DNA from: DTU018 sp029550685
Lineage (GTDB): Bacteria > Bacillota > Syntrophomonadia > Syntrophomonadales > Syntrophomonadaceae
Length of the DNA stretch: 43,042 bases
Assembly: GCA_035412805.1 (NCBI GenBank)
Contig: DAONVO010000008.1
Coordinates: forward strand, 1-43,042
Direction: 5' to 3'
The notes under the pieces were generated by a model that was given only the letters and a program-made list of their open reading frames with translations, did not search any database and was not told the origin of the DNA. Within the stretch, counting starts at the first letter, position 1, and the number at the start of each line of letters is the position of its first letter. Below, in pieces: positions 25,767 through 34,279 of this stretch. Made by a program: the position numbers and the translations under genes.

Positions 25767-27214
25767 TGGATAGAGAATATGAAGTAGTGATAGGCCTGGA
25801 AGTTCACGTTGAATTAAAGACGGCCACCAAGATATTCTGTTCTTGTTCAACCGCCTTCGGGGCTGAACCTAATACCCAGGTTTGCCCGGTCTGTTCTGGT
25901 TTCCCAGGTGCCCTGCCGGTTCTAAACCGGCAAGCGGTCGAATATGCTATAAGAACGGGATTGGCTTTGAATTGTGAAATTGCGGAAGTGTGTAAGTTTG
26001 ATAGAAAAAACTATTTTTATCCTGATTTGCCCAATGCCTATCAGATTTCTCAATATGATCAGCCCATTTGTGCTAATGGATATCTCGATATCCACGTAGA
26101 TGGCAAACATAGCCGGATAGGCATTGTCAGAGCTCACTTGGAGGAAGATGCAGGTAAACTGGTTCATCAAGGTTCGATTACCACCACCACTTCCTCACTG
26201 GTTAATCTGAACCGCTGTGGAGTGCCCCTTTTGGAGATAGTATCTGCACCAGACATGCGCAGCGGAGCCGAAGCTAGAGCCTACTTGGAAAAGCTGCGCT
26301 CTATTTGCCTGTTTGCGGGGGTATCTGACTGCAAGATGGAGGAAGGCTCCTTACGATGTGATGCCAATGTATCAGTGAGGCCCAAAGGCGCCACCAAGTT
26401 AGGGACGCGGGTGGAAATAAAAAATCTTAATTCCTTCCGTTCATTGGAAAGGGCCATCGAATATGAAGCCAAGCGTCAGATAGAAGCTCTTGAAGATGGG
26501 GAAGAATTGGTGCAGGAAACTCGTACCTGGGATGAAGAGAAACAGGTAACCCGTTCCATGCGCTCCAAGGAAGAAGCTCATGATTATCGCTATTTCCCGG
26601 ACCCAGATTTACCACCTCTGCGTATTGACCGGGAGTGGGTAGAGCGAGTACGGTCGTCCCTGCCGGAAATGCCCGACCAGGCGCAGCAACGCTTAAGCAG
26701 CACTTATGGTTTGTCGGACTATGATGCAACCTGGCTTACTTCTACCCCGCAAACTTTGGAATTCTTTGATCAGGCAGTACAATACTTTCCTGATGCCAAG
26801 GTAATTTCCAATTGGATGATGGGTGATTTCAGCCGCTTGTTAAACCAGCACAATATAGAAATAGCCGACAGCAAGGTGACCCCGCAGTATCTGGCTGGTA
26901 TGCTCCGGTTGATTGAAAAAGGAACCATCAGCGGCAAAATGGCTAAAGAAGTCTTCGAAGAAATCTTTTTCACCGGCAAATCACCGGAGGATATCATTAA
27001 AGAAAAAGGTATGGAACAGATTTCAGATCAGGAGACCCTGCAGAAGATTATCGATGAAGTTGTAGCCAGCAATCCGAAAGTGGTTGAGGATTACAAAAAC
27101 GGCAAAGAAAAAGCCTTCGGATTCTTTGTGGGGCAGGTGATGAAGGCTACCCGGGGCCAGGCTAACCCTGCTCTGGTGAATTCCATACTAAAGGAACGCT
27201 TAATGAGGGAGTGA
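25766..27214 (+). CDS. gatB: Asp-tRNA(Asn)/Glu-tRNA(Gln) amidotransferase subunit B
   Basis: A 482-residue kinase/transamidase subunit which phosphorylates the Glu or Asp on the tRNA and amidates it with ammonia from GatA. Landmarks: EVVIGLEVHVEL at the N-terminus, CSTAFGAEPNTQVCPVCSGFPGALPVLN (family Cys pattern), KNYFYPDLPNAYQISQYDQP, the HLEEDAGK and NRCGVPLLEIVS segments, and the tRNA-binding YqeY-like tail after about 330 (FSRLLNQHNIEI to NSILKERL). Its ATG overlaps the gatA stop codon (TAATG). The next gene starts nine bases after its stop, so the operon may continue into the 2-oxoglutarate pathway genes. Confidence 0.97.
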   Translation: MDREYEVVIGLEVHVELKTATKIFCSCSTAFGAEPNTQVCPVCSGFPGALPVLNRQAVEYAIRTGLALNCEIAEVCKFDRKNYFYPDLPNAYQISQYDQPICANGYLDIHVDGKHSRIGIVRAHLEEDAGKLVHQGSITTTTSSLVNLNRCGVPLLEIVSAPDMRSGAEARAYLEKLRSICLFAGVSDCKMEEGSLRCDANVSVRPKGATKLGTRVEIKNLNSFRSLERAIEYEAKRQIEALEDGEELVQETRTWDEEKQVTRSMRSKEEAHDYRYFPDPDLPPLRIDREWVERVRSSLPEMPDQAQQRLSSTYGLSDYDATWLTSTPQTLEFFDQAVQYFPDAKVISNWMMGDFSRLLNQHNIEIADSKVTPQYLAGMLRLIEKGTISGKMAKEVFEEIFFTGKSPEDIIKEKGMEQISDQETLQKIIDEVVASNPKVVEDYKNGKEKAFGFFVGQVMKATRGQANPALVNSILKERLMRE

Positions 27215-27223
27215 GGAGAATAA

Positions 27224-28396
27224 GTGATATGGGATATGATGAATCAAGATTGGTTCCGGTATCCCGGAGCCAAGGTAAGAGTAGTTGATACTACTTTACG
27301 GGATGGGGAGCAAACTGCCGGAGTCGTGTTCTCCAACGAGGAAAAAATTAAAATTGCTGAATATCTGGATCAAATAGGGGTGGACCAAATTGAAGCCGGC
27401 ATACCGGTAATGGGCGGTTTTGAAAAGGACTGCATCAAACAAATCGTAAACATGGGGCTTAAAGCCAGCATAATGGCCTGGAACCGGGCGGTTATTTCCG
27501 ACATTAAAGAATCTCTGGAATGCGGTGTGGACGCAGTAGCTATATCCATTTCCACTTCAGATATTCATATCCAGCATAAACTGCAGACAACCCGGGAAGA
27601 TGTTTTGGTTCGCATGACCGATGCAGTTAAATTTGCCAAGGACCATAACCTGTATGTATCCGTTAATGCCGAGGACGCTTCGCGTTCTGACATAGGATAT
27701 CTTACCGAATTCGCTTTAGCAGCTAAACGGGCCGGAGCGGATCGACTGCGGTTCTGTGATACGGTGGGAACCTTGAATCCGATAACCACTTACCGCTACA
27801 TCCGGACCTTGGTTGATGCAGTAGGACTGGATGTGGAGATGCACACCCATAATGATTTTGGGATGGCAACGGCCAACTCCTTGTCAGGTATTTATGCCGG
27901 AGCCAGTTATGTAGGGGTAACGGTTAATGGTCTGGGTGAACGGGCGGGTAATGCCTGCCTTCAGGAAGTCATTATGGGAATGAAGTATATCATGAAGCTG
28001 GACTGTAGTTATAATACTACCCTGTTCCGGGAAGTTGCCGAATATGTGGCCCAGGCCTCCGGACGTCCTTTGCCGGTCAGCAAGCCTATTGTAGGTTCCA
28101 ACATCTTTGCCCATGAATCAGGAATACACGGTGACGGGGTACTTAAAAACCCGCTGACCTATGAGGTGTTTTCCCCGGAAGAAGTAGGTTTGGAACGGCA
28201 GATAGTTATTGGCAAGCATTCAGGTTCGGCAGCCATTCGCTCCAAATTTATCAATGAGTATGGACTGGACCTGCCTGATGAAATTATCCAGGAGGTTTTG
28301 AAACGGGCGCGCCAGATGTCTATAGACAAGAAACGTTCTTTGTTTGATAAGGAACTCATGGTTATATATGAAGAAATATTAAAGGAGAGTAAGTAA
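27224..28396 (+). CDS. Homocitrate synthase/2-isopropylmalate synthase family enzyme; candidate citrate synthase
   Basis: A 390-residue DRE-TIM metallolyase that condenses acetyl-CoA with a 2-oxo acid. Signatures: VVDTTLRDGEQTAGVVFSNEEK at the N-terminus (metal-binding Asp in DTTLRDG), LRFCDTVGTLNP, and the metal-binding HTHNDFGMA; GLGERAGNACLQEV and HESGIHGDG are also typical. It lacks the C-terminal LeuA regulatory domain, so it has the length of NifV-like homocitrate synthases. However, downstream genes are aconitase subunits and isocitrate dehydrogenase, not nitrogenase or lysine genes. A role as Re-type citrate synthase (a related family) is therefore my inference. GTG start with AGGAG upstream; nine bases after gatB. 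Confidence 0.85.
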   Translation: MIWDMMNQDWFRYPGAKVRVVDTTLRDGEQTAGVVFSNEEKIKIAEYLDQIGVDQIEAGIPVMGGFEKDCIKQIVNMGLKASIMAWNRAVISDIKESLECGVDAVAISISTSDIHIQHKLQTTREDVLVRMTDAVKFAKDHNLYVSVNAEDASRSDIGYLTEFALAAKRAGADRLRFCDTVGTLNPITTYRYIRTLVDAVGLDVEMHTHNDFGMATANSLSGIYAGASYVGVTVNGLGERAGNACLQEVIMGMKYIMKLDCSYNTTLFREVAEYVAQASGRPLPVSKPIVGSNIFAHESGIHGDGVLKNPLTYEVFSPEEVGLERQIVIGKHSGSAAIRSKFINEYGLDLPDEIIQEVLKRARQMSIDKKRSLFDKELMVIYEEILKESK

Positions 28397-28397
28397 A

Positions 28398-29654
28398 GTG
28401 GGGAAAACCATTGCCGAAAAAATATTGTCCAATAAAAGCGGATTGGATGTTAAAGCCAATGACATCGTAGTCGCTGATCTGGACTTTGTGATGGGACAGG
28501 ATGGCACTTCACCCTTAGCCATTAAGGCTTTCAAGGAAATGGGTGCCAGGCAGGTATTTGATCGCGCCCGGGTAGCCATGGTAATCGATCATAGTGCCCC
28601 CAGTCCACTTCAGGGAGTATCTGAACTGCACCAGCAGATGCGGGCATTTGCTGATGAACAGGGTATTTGCTTTTATGACATCGGGGATGGGGTTTGCCAC
28701 CAGCTGGTACCTGAACAGGGACATGTGGTACCCGGCGATTTGGTGATCGGGGCTGATTCCCACACCTGTACTTACGGTGCTATCAATGTATTTTCCACCG
28801 GGGTAGGCTCCACCGATTTAGCAGCAGGTATTATCTCCGGAAAACTGTGGTTTAAAGTGCCGGAAACCTTTAAATTTGTGCTTAATGGGCACTTACCACC
28901 CGGGGTATTTTCCAAAGACTTGATTTTATACCTTATCGGCGATGTTACTGCTGACGGGGCTACTTATATGGCCGCTGAATACGTGGGTCCGGCAATAGAA
29001 GATTTGTCGGTAGAAGCCCGCTTTACCATAAGCAATATGGCCATCGAAATGGGAGCCAAGTGCGGACTGATGGAAGCTGATGAAAAGACCATTGCCTGGG
29101 TGAAGCAACACAGCAACCGTCCCTTTACAGCGGTTAGTGCTGACCCTGATGCAGTATATGCCCAGGTGAAGGAATATGATGTATCCAATCTGGAGCCCCA
29201 GGTGGCCAGTCCCCATACCGTTGACAATGTATCACCGGTATCAGATGTGGCTGGAATTCCTGTTCAGCAGGGAGTATTGGGGACCTGCACCAATGGGCGC
29301 CTGGAAGACCTGCGCATTGCTGCCGGAATCCTAAAGGGACGCAAGATTGCCCGGGGGACCCGTCTGGTAGTAGCTCCAGCTTCCCGTTCCATTTACCTGC
29401 AGGCTATTCGCGAAGGTCTGATTGAGATCTTTGTTGAAGCGGGAGCGGCTGTGGTTACTCCTGGCTGCGGGCCTTGTGTGGGTACGCACAACGGTGTACC
29501 TTCTGATGGGGAAAATGTTATATCTACTGCCAATCGCAACTTTAAGGGACGCATGGGCAACAACAAGGCTTTTATATACCTGGCTTCCCCAGCAACCGTA
29601 GCTGCGTCTATGCTGACCGGTCGGATAACCGACCCCCGCGAGTATATCAATTAG
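28398..29654 (+). CDS. Aconitase/3-isopropylmalate dehydratase family large subunit
   Basis: A 418-residue LeuC-like iron-sulfur hydro-lyase large subunit. Cluster ligands lie in GVLGTCTNGR and GCGPCVG. The early motifs MGQDGTSPLAIKAF, DHSAPSP and GADSHTCTYGAINVFSTGVGSTD match the archaeal/clostridial two-subunit branch (aconitase, homoaconitase or isopropylmalate dehydratase). With a LeuD-like subunit and isocitrate dehydrogenase next door, citrate isomerisation is the likeliest reaction, though the sequence alone cannot exclude homocitrate or isopropylmalate. The GTG start follows the previous stop by one base. The 900-residue AcnA type is not seen in this window. Confidence 0.88.
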   Translation: MGKTIAEKILSNKSGLDVKANDIVVADLDFVMGQDGTSPLAIKAFKEMGARQVFDRARVAMVIDHSAPSPLQGVSELHQQMRAFADEQGICFYDIGDGVCHQLVPEQGHVVPGDLVIGADSHTCTYGAINVFSTGVGSTDLAAGIISGKLWFKVPETFKFVLNGHLPPGVFSKDLILYLIGDVTADGATYMAAEYVGPAIEDLSVEARFTISNMAIEMGAKCGLMEADEKTIAWVKQHSNRPFTAVSADPDAVYAQVKEYDVSNLEPQVASPHTVDNVSPVSDVAGIPVQQGVLGTCTNGRLEDLRIAAGILKGRKIARGTRLVVAPASRSIYLQAIREGLIEIFVEAGAAVVTPGCGPCVGTHNGVPSDGENVISTANRNFKGRMGNNKAFIYLASPATVAASMLTGRITDPREYIN

Positions 29655-29669
29655 GGTGGGAGGAACATC

Positions 29670-30170
29670 ATGAATCTAAAAGGTAAAGCGCACAAATTTG
29701 GCGATGATGTTAATACAGACTATATTATTTCCGGCCGTTACAAGTTCAAAACTCTGGATATGAAGGAATTGGCCAAGCATGTGATGGAAGATCTGGATCC
29801 CGAATTCTACTCCAAAGTCAGCCCGGGAGATATGATAGTGGCCGGACGTAATTTTGGCTGCGGTTCATCGCGGGAGCAGGCTCCGCTGGCCATTATTAAT
29901 GCCGATATCAGTGCGGTAGTGGCCAAGTCCTTTGCCCGCATTTTCTACCGCAACTGTATCAATACCGGACTGCCCTTAGTGGAATGTGATACTGATCAGA
30001 TCGACAGCGGAGATGAACTAGATCTGGATCTGGAAAAAGGTGTTTTGCACAACATAACTAAGGGGATAGATATTCCTATTACACCACTACCGAAAGTAAT
30101 GCTGAAAATTCTGTCCGATGGAGGGCTGGTAGAGCATTTTAAAAAATACGGAACCTTTAATTTTGACTAA
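29670..30170 (+). CDS. Aconitase/3-isopropylmalate dehydratase family small subunit
   Basis: A 166-residue swivel-domain partner of the upstream large subunit. The signature KAHKFGDDVNTDYIISGRYKF and the substrate-binding loop GRNFGCGSSREQAPLAI are present, followed by VVAKSFARIFYRNCINTGLPLVE. In this family the loop after ISGRY (here KFKT) helps set substrate preference; in LeuD and homoaconitases it usually reads LxxT or LRT, so KFKT is not a simple match to either and leaves the question open. Good ribosome-binding site (GGGAGGAA). It lies between the large subunit and isocitrate dehydrogenase. Confidence 0.9.
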   Translation: MNLKGKAHKFGDDVNTDYIISGRYKFKTLDMKELAKHVMEDLDPEFYSKVSPGDMIVAGRNFGCGSSREQAPLAIINADISAVVAKSFARIFYRNCINTGLPLVECDTDQIDSGDELDLDLEKGVLHNITKGIDIPITPLPKVMLKILSDGGLVEHFKKYGTFNFD

Positions 30171-30197
30171 TGAATGATGATAGGAGGAAATCAACCG

Positions 30198-31463
30198 ATG
30201 CAGGGGGAGAAGATTACCGTAGTAAACGGCGTACTTAATGTGCCTGACAACCCGATTATTCCTTTTATAGAAGGGGATGGGACCGGGCCGGACATATGGA
30301 GAGCAGCTTCCCGGGTGTTGGATGCAGCAGTGACTAAAGCCTATCAAGGCCGGAGAAAGCTGGTTTGGAAAGAAGTACTAGCCGGGGAAAAGGCCTTTAA
30401 CCAGACCGGTGAATGGCTGCCCCAGGAAACCCTGGATACTATTCGTGAATATATCATTGCCATAAAGGGCCCCTTAACCACTCCCGTCGGAGGAGGGATC
30501 AGGTCCCTGAATGTGGCCTTGCGGCAGGAATTGGATCTTTACACTTGCCTGCGGCCGGTACGCTATTTTCCAGGGGTACCCTCACCAGTTAAGCGTCCGG
30601 AACTAACGGATATGGTTATTTTCAGAGAGAATACCGAGGATATATATGCAGGTATCGAATATGCCAAGGATTCAGATGAGGTGCAGAAGCTAATCCGCTT
30701 TTTACAAGAAGAACTGGGAGTCAGCAAGATTCGTTTCCCGGAGACTTCCGGCATTGGTATTAAGCCGGTTTCACAAGAGGGTACCGAGAGGCTGGTGCGT
30801 GCCGCCATCCAATATGCTATAAACAACGGACGTAAAAGCGTAACACTGGTGCATAAAGGAAATATTATGAAATATACCGAAGGAGCATTCAAGCAGTGGG
30901 GTTATGAACTTGCGGAAAAAGAATTTGCTGATAAGGTATTTACCTGGGATCAATATGACCGGATTAAGGAGGAAAAGGGAAGCGCTGCTGCCGATGCTGC
31001 TCAGAAAGAAGCTGAAAACAGCGGTAAGATAATTATTAAAGATGCTATAGCTGATATCTTCCTGCAGCAAATTCTAACCCGTCCGGCTGAATTTGATGTG
31101 ATAGCTACCTTGAACCTAAATGGTGACTACATATCCGATGCCCTGGCAGCGCAAGTAGGAGGCATAGGTATAGCCCCGGGTGCCAATATCAATTATGAAA
31201 CCGGTCATGCTATATTTGAAGCCACTCACGGGACCGCTCCCAAGTACGCCGGCTTGGATAAAGTAAATCCCTCTTCAGTTATTCTATCAGGAGAAATGAT
31301 GCTCAGGCATTTAAACTGGCATGAGGCTGCTGATCTGATCATATCCTCTATGGAGAAGACTATTGCCAGCAAAGTTGTGACCTATGACTTTGCCCGCCTT
31401 ATGGAAGGGGCCACCGAGGTGAAGTGTTCACAATTTGGCGACGCCCTGATTGCCAACATGTAG
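30198..31463 (+). CDS. icd: NADP-dependent isocitrate dehydrogenase, E. coli type
   Basis: A 421-residue enzyme that makes 2-oxoglutarate, CO2 and NAD(P)H from isocitrate. It matches E. coli Icd along its length: NPIIPFIEGDGTGPDIW, the substrate Ser region TTPVGGGIRSLNVALRQ, LRPVRYFPGVPSPVK, FRENTEDIYAGIE, VHKGNIMKYTEGAFKQWGYE, LNLNGDYISDALAAQVGGIGIAPGAN and FEATHGTAPKYAG. ATG 30198 is preferred to ATG 30174 because AGGAGG (30182-30187) lies ten bases before it, giving MQGEKITVVNGVLNVPDNPIIP as in Icd N-termini. It is the end-point that shows the operon feeds 2-oxoglutarate/glutamate synthesis. Confidence 0.95.
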   Translation: MQGEKITVVNGVLNVPDNPIIPFIEGDGTGPDIWRAASRVLDAAVTKAYQGRRKLVWKEVLAGEKAFNQTGEWLPQETLDTIREYIIAIKGPLTTPVGGGIRSLNVALRQELDLYTCLRPVRYFPGVPSPVKRPELTDMVIFRENTEDIYAGIEYAKDSDEVQKLIRFLQEELGVSKIRFPETSGIGIKPVSQEGTERLVRAAIQYAINNGRKSVTLVHKGNIMKYTEGAFKQWGYELAEKEFADKVFTWDQYDRIKEEKGSAAADAAQKEAENSGKIIIKDAIADIFLQQILTRPAEFDVIATLNLNGDYISDALAAQVGGIGIAPGANINYETGHAIFEATHGTAPKYAGLDKVNPSSVILSGEMMLRHLNWHEAADLIISSMEKTIASKVVTYDFARLMEGATEVKCSQFGDALIANM

Positions 31464-31514
31464 GCTGGCTGAATGGGAGAGCCAACTGCAGTTTTAGGGG
31501 AGGGGATTGAAATT

Positions 31515-32384
31515 ATGAAGATTATAGACATGTACCGGAGCAATCAACCTGTTTTGTCTTTGGAAATATTTCCACCGCGCCCGGATTATCCTTTGGAGAC
31601 GATATTCACAACCGTAGAACAACTTACCCGCTTGCATCCCGGGTTTATCAGTGTGACCTATGGGGCTGGAGGCAGTAACCGGGACCGCACTGTGGAAATA
31701 GCTGCCCGGATAAAGAAGGATTATAAAATAGAATCCCTGGCCCATTTGACTTGTGTTTGCCATACCCGGCAGGAAATTTCGGATATACTGGACAGCCTGC
31801 AGCAAGAAAACATTCAGAATATCATGGCTCTGCGGGGAGATATCCCCGAAAATGATCCCAGTTTTAATATTAATCAGCAGGAGTATCGCTATGCCTTTGA
31901 GTTGATTAATGATGCGCGCGGGAAAGCTGACTTTGGTATTGCTGCAGCGGCCCATCCCGAAGGTCATCCTGAATGCCGCAAGTTAAGTGAGGACCTGGCT
32001 AATCTGAAGCATAAGGTGGATTGTGGGGTTGATTTTTTAATTACCCAACTGTTTTTTGATAACCGTATTTACTATGATTTTGCGGATAGAGCTATAGCCA
32101 AAGGCATTAGTTGTCCCATAATACCTGGGATTATGCCGGTATTGAATGCCAAACAGATTAAAAGAATAATCTATTTATGTGGTGCTTCCATACCTTCCCG
32201 GTTGCTCAACCTGGTGGATCGTTATGAAAGCATACCCTCCGACATGGAAAAGGCGGGTATAGAATATGCCAGCCGGCAGGTTGAGGAACTGCTGGACGAA
32301 GGTGTGCCCGGCATACATTTATACACCATGAATAAACCTGACCAAATCACCCAGATAGTCAACAATGTGGGTATAGGCAGGTAA
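31515..32384 (+). CDS. metF: Methylenetetrahydrofolate reductase, MetF type
   Basis: A 289-residue TIM-barrel flavoprotein that reduces methylene-THF to methyl-THF. Family landmarks are VLSLEIFPPRPDYP, FISVTYGAGGSNRDRT (Glu and GAGG motif), LAHLTCVCHTRQEI and NIMALRGDIP, then AAAAHPEGHPE and DFLITQLFFDNRIYYDF, and IIPGIMPVLNAKQ. ATG 31515 is preferred to ATG 31473 because GGGGAGGGG lies about nine bases upstream and it gives the usual short N-terminus. It follows icd by about 50 bases. Connection to the citrate genes is by co-transcription only; it likely serves methionine synthesis or one-carbon metabolism. A terminator follows. Confidence 0.93.
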   Translation: MKIIDMYRSNQPVLSLEIFPPRPDYPLETIFTTVEQLTRLHPGFISVTYGAGGSNRDRTVEIAARIKKDYKIESLAHLTCVCHTRQEISDILDSLQQENIQNIMALRGDIPENDPSFNINQQEYRYAFELINDARGKADFGIAAAAHPEGHPECRKLSEDLANLKHKVDCGVDFLITQLFFDNRIYYDFADRAIAKGISCPIIPGIMPVLNAKQIKRIIYLCGASIPSRLLNLVDRYESIPSDMEKAGIEYASRQVEELLDEGVPGIHLYTMNKPDQITQIVNNVGIGR

Positions 32385-32430
32385 AATAATCAATAGAGCC
32401 AAAACCCACTGGAAGTTATCAACTAGACTA

Positions 32431-32470
32431 TAATAGATAGGTTGCATAGTAATCTATCTATTATTTTTTT
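32431..32470 (+). terminator. Intrinsic terminator after metF
   Basis: A ten-base A/T-rich stem (TAATAGATAG and CTATCTATTA) with a 13-base loop is followed by seven T residues. It ends the long plus-strand operon that may begin at gatC. Confidence 0.75.
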
Positions 32471-32532
32471 ACTTAATATTTACTTTGGGGGGGCTAACCT
32501 CTCCAAATAACTTTTATATGGAGTTGTACAGG

Positions 32533-33372
32533 ATGAAAAACAAACATCTTAATTTGCTGATACCTCAATGGCAGGGGGGCGGCCTGGACAAGTCAACCTA
32601 CTTTGGAGGTATAGAAATCAGAGATAATTACATGCAAGGTTTATTATTTAGTGAAGTTAATATAAATACAGCAGATTCATTCGTAACCAGAAACAACATT
32701 TTTGGATATGATCACATATACCATCAACTTAAGCAGGCGAAAGATATTATTGAAGAATTGGACCCTGATACTATATTAACAATTGGCGGAGGATGCGATG
32801 CGGATGTAGTTCCTATAGCCTATTTAAATAGGAGATATAATCATGAGCTTACATTCTTATGGTTTGATGCTCATGGGGATCTGCATACACCAGAGACTTC
32901 TGAAAGTCATTTATTCTATGGAATGCCTCTTAGATTGGTTTTGGGTGAAGGAGACAAGGACTTTTTAGCATTACTGGGGTCAAAGATTGGAAAGTCGCAG
33001 CTTGTTATGTTGGGTACCCGGGAAATTGATAGGGCAGAGGAACGATTTGTAAATGAAAATTCTATCACTGTTTTAACATGCGCTGATATTGAAAATAATC
33101 TAAATGATGTTGTTAAATGTATTGGGTCATTTGGAAACAGCAAGCTTTATTTACATATAGATTTGGATGTTCTAGAACCAACTGAATTTCCCTATGTACC
33201 TCTTCCAGTTAAAGATGGATTAAAAATTAGAGTATTTGAAAGGCTTATTGCAGAATTACACAGAGACTTTGAAATTGTTGGTTTGGGCATATATGAGTAT
33301 AACGCAAAAGCTAAAAAGAAAAATAGCGTTATTGAAAAGCTTATTATAATTGGCAATAGTTTGGGCCAGTAG
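32533..33372 (+). CDS. Arginase/ureohydrolase superfamily protein with altered metal-ligand motif
   Basis: A 279-residue arginase-fold protein. Metal-site segments are recognisable: IGGGCDADV at the position of GGDHS, FDAHGDLHTPE (D112, H114, D116) and HIDLDVLEP (D210, D212). In the first segment the usual His is Cys88. This could weaken or change metal binding, so the substrate may differ from arginine or agmatine. The gene is visibly more A/T-rich than its neighbours, which suggests recent acquisition. Start is uncertain: ATG 32533 is chosen because a GGAG lies nine bases upstream and it gives an N-terminus MKNKHLNLLIPQW; ATG 32518 has no good ribosome-binding site. Confidence 0.85.
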   Translation: MKNKHLNLLIPQWQGGGLDKSTYFGGIEIRDNYMQGLLFSEVNINTADSFVTRNNIFGYDHIYHQLKQAKDIIEELDPDTILTIGGGCDADVVPIAYLNRRYNHELTFLWFDAHGDLHTPETSESHLFYGMPLRLVLGEGDKDFLALLGSKIGKSQLVMLGTREIDRAEERFVNENSITVLTCADIENNLNDVVKCIGSFGNSKLYLHIDLDVLEPTEFPYVPLPVKDGLKIRVFERLIAELHRDFEIVGLGIYEYNAKAKKKNSVIEKLIIIGNSLGQ

Positions 33373-33374
33373 GT

Positions 33375-33417
33375 AAAAAGGGACAAGCCTTGAACATTCA
33401 GGACTGTCCCCTTTTTA
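33375..33417. terminator. Bidirectional-looking terminator between arginase-like and degV genes
   Basis: An inverted repeat pairs AAAAAGGGACAAGCCT with AGGACTGTCCCCTTTTT across a short loop, with A-runs on the left and T-runs on the right. It lies between two convergent genes and could stop transcription from both sides. Confidence 0.75.
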
Positions 33418-33445
33418 TTTAAATAATCTGCGCCAGCGGGTTTCT

Positions 33446-34279
33446 CTAATACCAGCAAAGGCCTACGGTTCCAGGTCCGGCATGAGAGCCGATCACTGCA
33501 CCGCACTGATATAAGGTAACTGCACCAGAATAATGCTCTTGGACCCTTTGCAGCAGCGCTTGCCCTTCTTCCAGAGCATCGATATGCACTACCGCTACCT
33601 GTTGTGCTCGATGAGCTTCTTTAGTAAATATGTTCAACATGTGCTGTACTGCTTTAGGTTTAGTGCGTACTTTATCCAGAAGAGCTATGCGCCCGTCGTC
33701 TAAATGCAGAAGCGGCTTTAACTGCAACAGGTTGCCCAGGCGTTTGCTCAGCTGGCTGATTCTGCCTCCCCGAGCTAGATAATCCAAGGTATCCACCACA
33801 AATAAAATGCGCATGCGGCGACGCACTTCGGCTAGTTCGGAAAGAGTCTGAGCCATATCTTTTCCTTCTGCAAAACATTGCCGGGCATACATTACTTGTA
33901 AGCCTAGACCTATGGAGGCTGAACGAGAATCAAACACATGAATTTCGGCAGCCACTTCTTCGGCGGCCATATCGGCTGCTATTTGTGCTGATTGACAAGT
34001 TCCGGATAATTCCGAGGATATGCATAATACCAAACATTCATCCCCTGGCCGCATTTCTCTGTATAGCTCCAAAAAGTCCCCGGCTGATGGTTGGGAAGTC
34101 TGAGGAAAAATATCCTCGTGGCGCAGGCGATGATACAGCTCTGCTGGTTGAATATCAACTCCATCCTTATAAACGGTGCTTCCCAAATGAATGTTTAAGG
34201 GTACAACATAGATGCCATGCTCCCGCACATAGTCGTGAGGAAGGTCAGAGGTACTGTCAGTTATGAGAAGTTGTGTCAT
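33446..34279 (-). CDS. DegV family fatty-acid-binding protein
   Basis: A 277-residue DegV-family protein, a cytoplasmic carrier that presents bound fatty acids (FakB-type) to a fatty acid kinase in Gram-positive bacteria. Signatures: ITDSTSDLP at the N-terminus, VPLNIHLGSTVYKDGVDI, TSQPSAGDFLELY, CISSELSGTCQSAQIAA, FDSRSASIGLGLQV and TLDYLARGGRIS. The C-terminus VIGSHAGPGTVGLCW is typical. ATG with GGAGGCATC upstream on the minus strand. No FakA kinase gene is seen nearby. A perfect palindrome sits just upstream and may regulate it. Confidence 0.95.
   Translation of the reverse strand: MTQLLITDSTSDLPHDYVREHGIYVVPLNIHLGSTVYKDGVDIQPAELYHRLRHEDIFPQTSQPSAGDFLELYREMRPGDECLVLCISSELSGTCQSAQIAADMAAEEVAAEIHVFDSRSASIGLGLQVMYARQCFAEGKDMAQTLSELAEVRRRMRILFVVDTLDYLARGGRISQLSKRLGNLLQLKPLLHLDDGRIALLDKVRTKPKAVQHMLNIFTKEAHRAQQVAVVHIDALEEGQALLQRVQEHYSGAVTLYQCGAVIGSHAGPGTVGLCWY

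Noticed and set aside
27224..28396. Nitrogenase homocitrate synthase (nifV)
   Set aside because: No nif gene is in the window, and the genes next to it encode aconitase-type subunits and isocitrate dehydrogenase, so a nif role is not supported.
33985..34266. 93-codon plus-strand frame opposite degV
   Set aside because: It is the antisense shadow of a well-conserved DegV coding sequence, with no independent start signal.
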